Part shown: positions 60,431 to 64,000 of the stretch, one piece after another
Position numbering within the stretch: the stretch's first letter is position 1
Layout of the letters: each line of letters starts with the position of its first letter
Assembly: GCA_963513935.1 (NCBI GenBank)
Contig: OY740772.1
Location: 101,265,340-101,329,339 of the forward strand
Length of the DNA stretch: 64,000 nucleotides
Reading direction: 5' to 3'
From: Aphrophora alni
Taxonomy: Eukaryota > Arthropoda > Insecta > Hemiptera > Aphrophoridae
Position numbers and translations under genes: made by a program
The notes under the pieces: model-generated
What the model was told of the DNA's origin: nothing
The model's input: only the letters and a program-made list of their open reading frames with translations
The model's database searches: none

Positions 60431-60640
60431 AGAGATGAGTGTTATGACGAGTTTGAGATTAATTCGCCTTTACAGAGTGTGAAATGAACTCATACATGTG
60501 AGACCTGAGATGAAAGTGGATATGGAGCTCTTCAGTGGTTTGTACATGTGCAGTGTGTGTTTAAAACCATTGACCGCAATTATAACGAATTGATCACCAA
60601 TTCTTGTTATGGCTTCAGTGTAGCGAGTGTAGCGGTTTTA
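60431..60640 (+). pseudogene. LINE ORF2 C-terminal remnant
   Basis: Plus-strand frames read SLRLIRLYRV, stop, NELIHVRPEMK, then in a shifted frame GALQWFVHVQCVFKTIDRN. Insect LINE ORF2 tails commonly read RxxRIRNExIxxxLxM, then RLRWFGHVQRMxxxR. The N-E-L-I-H and L-Q-W-F-x-H-V-Q anchors occur in the right order and spacing. Stops and one frameshift make it dead. It is oriented opposite to the 56.4-kb remnant and too short to assign to a clade. Confidence 0.42.
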
Positions 60641-61029
60641 GCTAGGTGTACACTTTCCTTATTTAGTCTTCTATTAAATCCATCTCTTTCATCTCTATTT
60701 CACGTCCCTCTTGGCCAACTTCTGACTCTGACACTATTGGAGTATCGTGTGTTTTTATTTATAAGGCGATGATGATAGAGAGGTTATTTACTTATTGAGG
60801 GGAGGGGAAAGGAAAAACTGATCCCCTCGTGGGAGAAAGAAGAGAGTAAGACTTGATATGTTTGGAGAGGCGAAGTACGCACCACATCACAAAAAGAAGA
60901 CGTTTATAATCCGACTCTCCGGGGGTAGATTTGAATGGAGAATAGGATTCCAAGGTAACTGCTAAAACAAAATGAAAAATAAAGTAACTTTTATACTAAA
61001 CTAAGTAATATAATGTTTAGTAATGTAAG
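60641..61029. other. No supported gene
   Basis: Downstream of the LINE tail, with a purine-rich patch at 60775-60860. The 74-codon frame at 60548-60772 begins in the LINE remnant and has no independent support. Confidence 0.35.
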
Positions 61030-61190
61030 AAACTAATACCTTATTTGGTTCCGTCTTGTGACTTCTTTTGTCTTAGACTCGTTTCAAAGTCGGAACTCCA
61101 TCTTCAGTAATCACTCGATAGAGGTTGTTAAAACATTAATACAATTACACGTAACATAACACACAAATATAAACATATTTTTTGTTTATT
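61030..61190 (-). repeat. CTGAAGA-hairpin-GAAAC unit
   Basis: On the minus strand: TTTGTGTGTTATGTTACGTG, then TTTTAACAACCTCTATCGAG, CTGAAGA (61101-61107), GGAGTTCCGACTTT with a partial stem, GAAAC (61081-61085) GAGTC, and AGTCACAAGACGGAACC. Both the upstream and downstream blocks match the copies at 16.9 and 58.4 kb. Confidence 0.65.
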
Positions 61191-61990
61191 TTAAAATTAG
61201 TGCTCACTGTTTCATGTCTGGGTACTGTACACTGGTTACTGCGGTGGGGTTTAGGTTACCAGTTAAAATGAAGAGCTTATCACTTTGTTGCTGTCTCGTA
61301 TAAACAGTTAGACTATAATGATAATTTTATTTATCCTCGAGTAGGCTATTTTTTGTGACGATTTGAGAATGTCTTGTATATCTCAAATTCTTCAATGATA
61401 TTCATAATTCTTCTTACAGATGTGGAGTGGTGTTAGTTTGGTTTCAGAAATCGAGTATGAGTGTTGTACACTAAAATTGATAATTAAAATAAGTAAGGAT
61501 AATTAAGTCTAAAAATCATATGTAATAAAATCGAAACTAATTATAACTTGTAAAACAATATAAGACTGCTATGGAATGAAAGAAAACCATGGGTAAGAAA
61601 TTTTTTCTCTACGTATCAGATTTGTTTTAATAATCTTCATCATTATTCCTTGAAAATCATTTAAGCATTACATTTAATGTACTGCTTCAACAAAAATAGT
61701 GTGCTCTCATTATTTTGTTTCCTTTGTTTTAAGTAAGGGGCACAGTTAACGAGATGTCAGATTCAGAACGCGTTCAACTCAACCATTATGAAGTTACAAA
61801 GAATATATTGAATTCCTTTTTTTTTTTACCAACCGTTTAACATTTATTTATTTTATTTTATACTTGTAAGATAACCACATCTTTTAGTTATAAGAATCTA
61901 GCATTAAGAACTGAACAAAATTGAAAATAATAAATGCAAAAACTTCGGAAGGATATTAGGTGTGATAAAAATAAGAATATGCTTTATAAA
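61191..61990. other. AT-rich stretch, nothing recognised
   Basis: No open frame over 60 codons and no repeat partner was found. Confidence 0.4.
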
Positions 61991-62049
61991 ATGTATTTTT
62001 GGTGATTCGACTCATCCGGATCCCGAAACTATACGAATATCACATTTTC

Positions 62050-62415
62050 TTATGAAGATTATAACTTAGGGTATTTTTTGATAACTTCTTGGGGTTGGTA
62101 CCATTACATGTAGAATTGCTGATTGCAAATTTGTATCTAATTTATTGCGTTATAAATTGAATAACACAAAATATGGGCCTATAATCAAAAACATGTTTAA
62201 AGTAACCACCATTTTGAGATTTTCTAAACTATTTTTCTTAATTTCAATGGGTTTCTACATCGCAAATAGTCCCTTTTACTAAATTTCATGTTTCTATCTT
62301 CTTTTTTTGCAGCCGTTATTTTACAGACGATGACAGAAGTGAGGAAGGGTGGACGGAATCTCAAAAAAATTTCGGTTTCCCGAGGAAATGAAACGTGAAG
62401 CTCAGTCATTCGACG
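62050..62415 (-). repeat. Family A copy
   Basis: Minus-strand order is CCGTCCACCCTTCCTCACTT, CTGCAAAAAAAGAAGATAGA, AACATGAAATTTAGTAAAAG, CATTTTAAACATG..., CAATTCTACATGTAATGGTA and CCAACCCCAAGAAGTTATC. The 61-codon minus frame at 62224-62409 is inside it and is not a gene. Confidence 0.62.
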
Positions 62416-62519
62416 GAGGCTAATTTTTTGTCCAATTAATAAACATAAAATATATGTCGTATACTGGTTAAGTAACTAGATATGAAGTAAACATTTTAAA
62501 TAGATGCGATCAATCAATT

Positions 62520-62805
62520 GTTAGGTTATTCTTACTTAAAGCCAACAATCTTAAATGTCCTAGTGTACTACCAGTTTCGACATTTAGTTGGTCATCTTCA
62601 GGTCCCTGACATCACCTTTCTTTTTACTAACATCCAATTTTGGATTTAATCATTTTTATTTGTTAATTACACTTTGTTTATTGTGTGTTTGTGTACATGT
62701 TTGATAAAAAAGAAGAGCAATATCAGGGATCTAAAGATGACCTACTAATAGTCGAAACCGGTAATCCACTAGGACATTTAATGATTGCTGGCATAAGATA
62801 AGAAT
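62520..62805. repeat. Inverted repeat with opposed CTGAAGA/GAAAC units
   Basis: The left half carries, on the minus strand, CTGAAGA (62595-62601), GACCAACTAAATGTC and GAAAC (62574-62578) TGGTA. The right half carries, on the plus strand, CTAAAGA (62731-62737), GACCTACTAATAGTC and GAAAC (62754-62758) CGGTA. Both are followed outward by the CTAGGACATTTAA block and a TAGGTTATTCTTA-like block. Arms are about 80 bp with about 110 bp between. It is a separate subfamily from the CGAAACGCGT copies. Confidence 0.75.
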
Positions 62806-63423
62806 AAGCTAACCTGAAGGTTAACAACACTATTTGAGACTAGATTAGTAATACCTACTTAAAAAACATACATTTTTGTATTATTCGTAAAAAAGTACCA
62901 AATATGTTGTTAAGAAGACCTATTTTCAGTGATGTAAACACTGAAGAGTCCTTCAATGTAAAATAGTTTACTATCATTTTAATAATGTTGCTTTAATTGC
63001 TAAAAGTTTTAAAATCAAATCATTAAAAAGTCCTCAGGTGCGGTGTTTCTAGGGAAACTAATTGAATGAAATTCCCTGCCAACCTTTATGGCTCAAAAAT
63101 ATTTTTCGTTGGGTCATCTTTTCCGTAGGGTGATTGATGTGACAGGCCATTACAAAGTATTACCTCAACATTGATGGATTACGTTACGCATTTCATCTGT
63201 CACTTAAAAATATATGTTTTTATTAAAGTATATGAAACTAACATATAGTAGTAGATTAATGATTACATATTAATATTAAAACTTTCAATTACATCGTTTT
63301 ATTATTTGAATAAAGTAAAACATTATAATACTTTTGGTTTTATTGGGGGGGGGCTTTTTTAGTTCATTTAAGGGATTTTTATAGTAGGCTATTTTAAAGT
63401 TACACCAAATATGTTTCTTTGAA
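62806..63423. other. AT-rich stretch, nothing recognised
   Basis: A G-run lies at 63345-63352. No coding or repeat signal was seen before the transposase remnant. Confidence 0.4.
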
Positions 63424-64000
63424 GCTGCTCATAGTTTGGTATTGGCTACTCAACAGAAAAATAATAGTACCTTTAAAAGGTTTCTAGTACATCCCTGGCA
63501 AATGTTCCATGAAAAAATTAGTTATTACTATCAGGCGTATCTCTTACCTGTTTTCATGCAACAAGTGCTCGAAAGGCTTTGTGTTTTAGTGATAGGCTAT
63601 ATTCATGAAAAACGTAATGTAAATTGGCACAGTTGTGGTTACTGTACGAATAGAAAATCACATTGTTATGTTGAAGCTCATACACAATGCCCTTAAAAAA
63701 TAAATGTTTGGGCAGGCATATTTAACAACCAGTTGTTTGGACCGTTTGTAATTGAAGAAAACTTGAACACAAAGAAATATTTAGAGATTGCTAACCAGAT
63801 CGAGCCTGCACTCCAAAATATTTTTGGACAGGAGGCAGAAAATATTTGGTTTTTACAAGATGAAGCACCACCAAATAACGGCCGTGATATAAGATAATAC
63901 TTAGACAATGATGGATCCGAGAAGATGGATAGACAGCAGAGGTGCTGTGTAATGTCCGGGAAGGTCTCCTGACTTTAATCCATTACACTATTTATTTTGT
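63424..64000 (+). pseudogene. Degraded IS630/Tc1-mariner-like DDE transposase, right part cut by window end
   Basis: The plus frame reads NVNWHSCGYC and EAHTQCP, then a stop in place of a Q codon, then KINVWAGIFNNQLFGPF, ENLNTKKYLEIANQIEPALQ, IWFLQDEAPPNNGRDIR, a stop, and YLDN. After a frameshift near 63923 it reads RWIDSRGAV, stop, CPGRSPDFNPLHYLF. These are the ordered blocks of the insect DDE_3-type transposase. The second catalytic Asp is at 63859-63861 and the third at 63971-63973. The position of the first Asp, upstream of NVNWHS, appears substituted. The two visible Asp codons are 112 nt apart, about 36-37 residues between them after correcting one indel. That is longer than the 34 of classic mariner/Tc1. 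At least three stops plus a frameshift mean it is dead. The remaining C-terminus lies beyond 64000. Confidence 0.85.

Overview
This is an AT-rich eukaryotic nuclear window in which I find no intact protein-coding gene. Apart from one 124-codon frame (55275-55649), every open frame is shorter than about 115 codons. None has a recognisable complete domain. The coding signal that is recognisable comes from decayed transposable elements. The repeat content fits an arthropod, most likely an insect: tRNA-derived SINE-like units, PIF/Harbinger with a MADF accessory gene, hAT non-autonomous elements, IS630/Tc1-mariner-like DDE transposases, LINE ORF2 tails, long TA runs and satellites. A hemipteran is my guess from the general style of the repeats; nothing in the window proves it.

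Layout. 1-6.7 kb: a dispersed repeat here called family A, a ~93%-similar direct repeat pair (669-1245 and 3993-4550), a possible transposase N-terminus remnant near 5.35 kb, and a palindromic element at 6.5 kb. 9.1-9.5 kb: a second palindromic element next to a family A copy. 12.35-14.73 kb: a 40-bp satellite of about 59 units, directly followed by a long family A copy. 16.7-17.05 kb: a palindrome made of two opposed copies of a conserved CTGANGA-hairpin-GAAAC unit. 20.3-20.6 kb: a transposase C-terminus. 22.5-22.8 kb: a near-perfect 152-bp tandem duplication. 24.8-27.3 kb: a nested cluster in which a SINE-like unit was split by a Harbinger element, itself split by a hAT element, with both target-site duplications readable. 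29.94-30.69 kb: a ~320-bp-arm inverted repeat. 32.78-33.03 kb: an in-frame 27-bp minisatellite. 37-41 kb: family A and B copies and a LINE tail. 44.6-48.5 kb: TA runs and paired dispersed repeats. 49.4-51.1 kb: a 135-bp satellite with a four-unit higher-order repeat. 52.5-64 kb: family A, more CTGANGA/GAAAC units, two LINE remnants, a SINE-like unit, and a degraded DDE transposase running off the right edge.

The window is therefore intergenic or intronic repeat-rich DNA. The most interesting recurrent structure is the CTGANGA-hairpin-GAAAC unit, seen about a dozen times on both strands. It looks like a hammerhead-ribozyme catalytic core of the kind known from Penelope-like elements, but I could not place the cleavage site or stem III, so this stays a hypothesis. 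The clearest result is the three-layer nested insertion at 25.27-26.77 kb.
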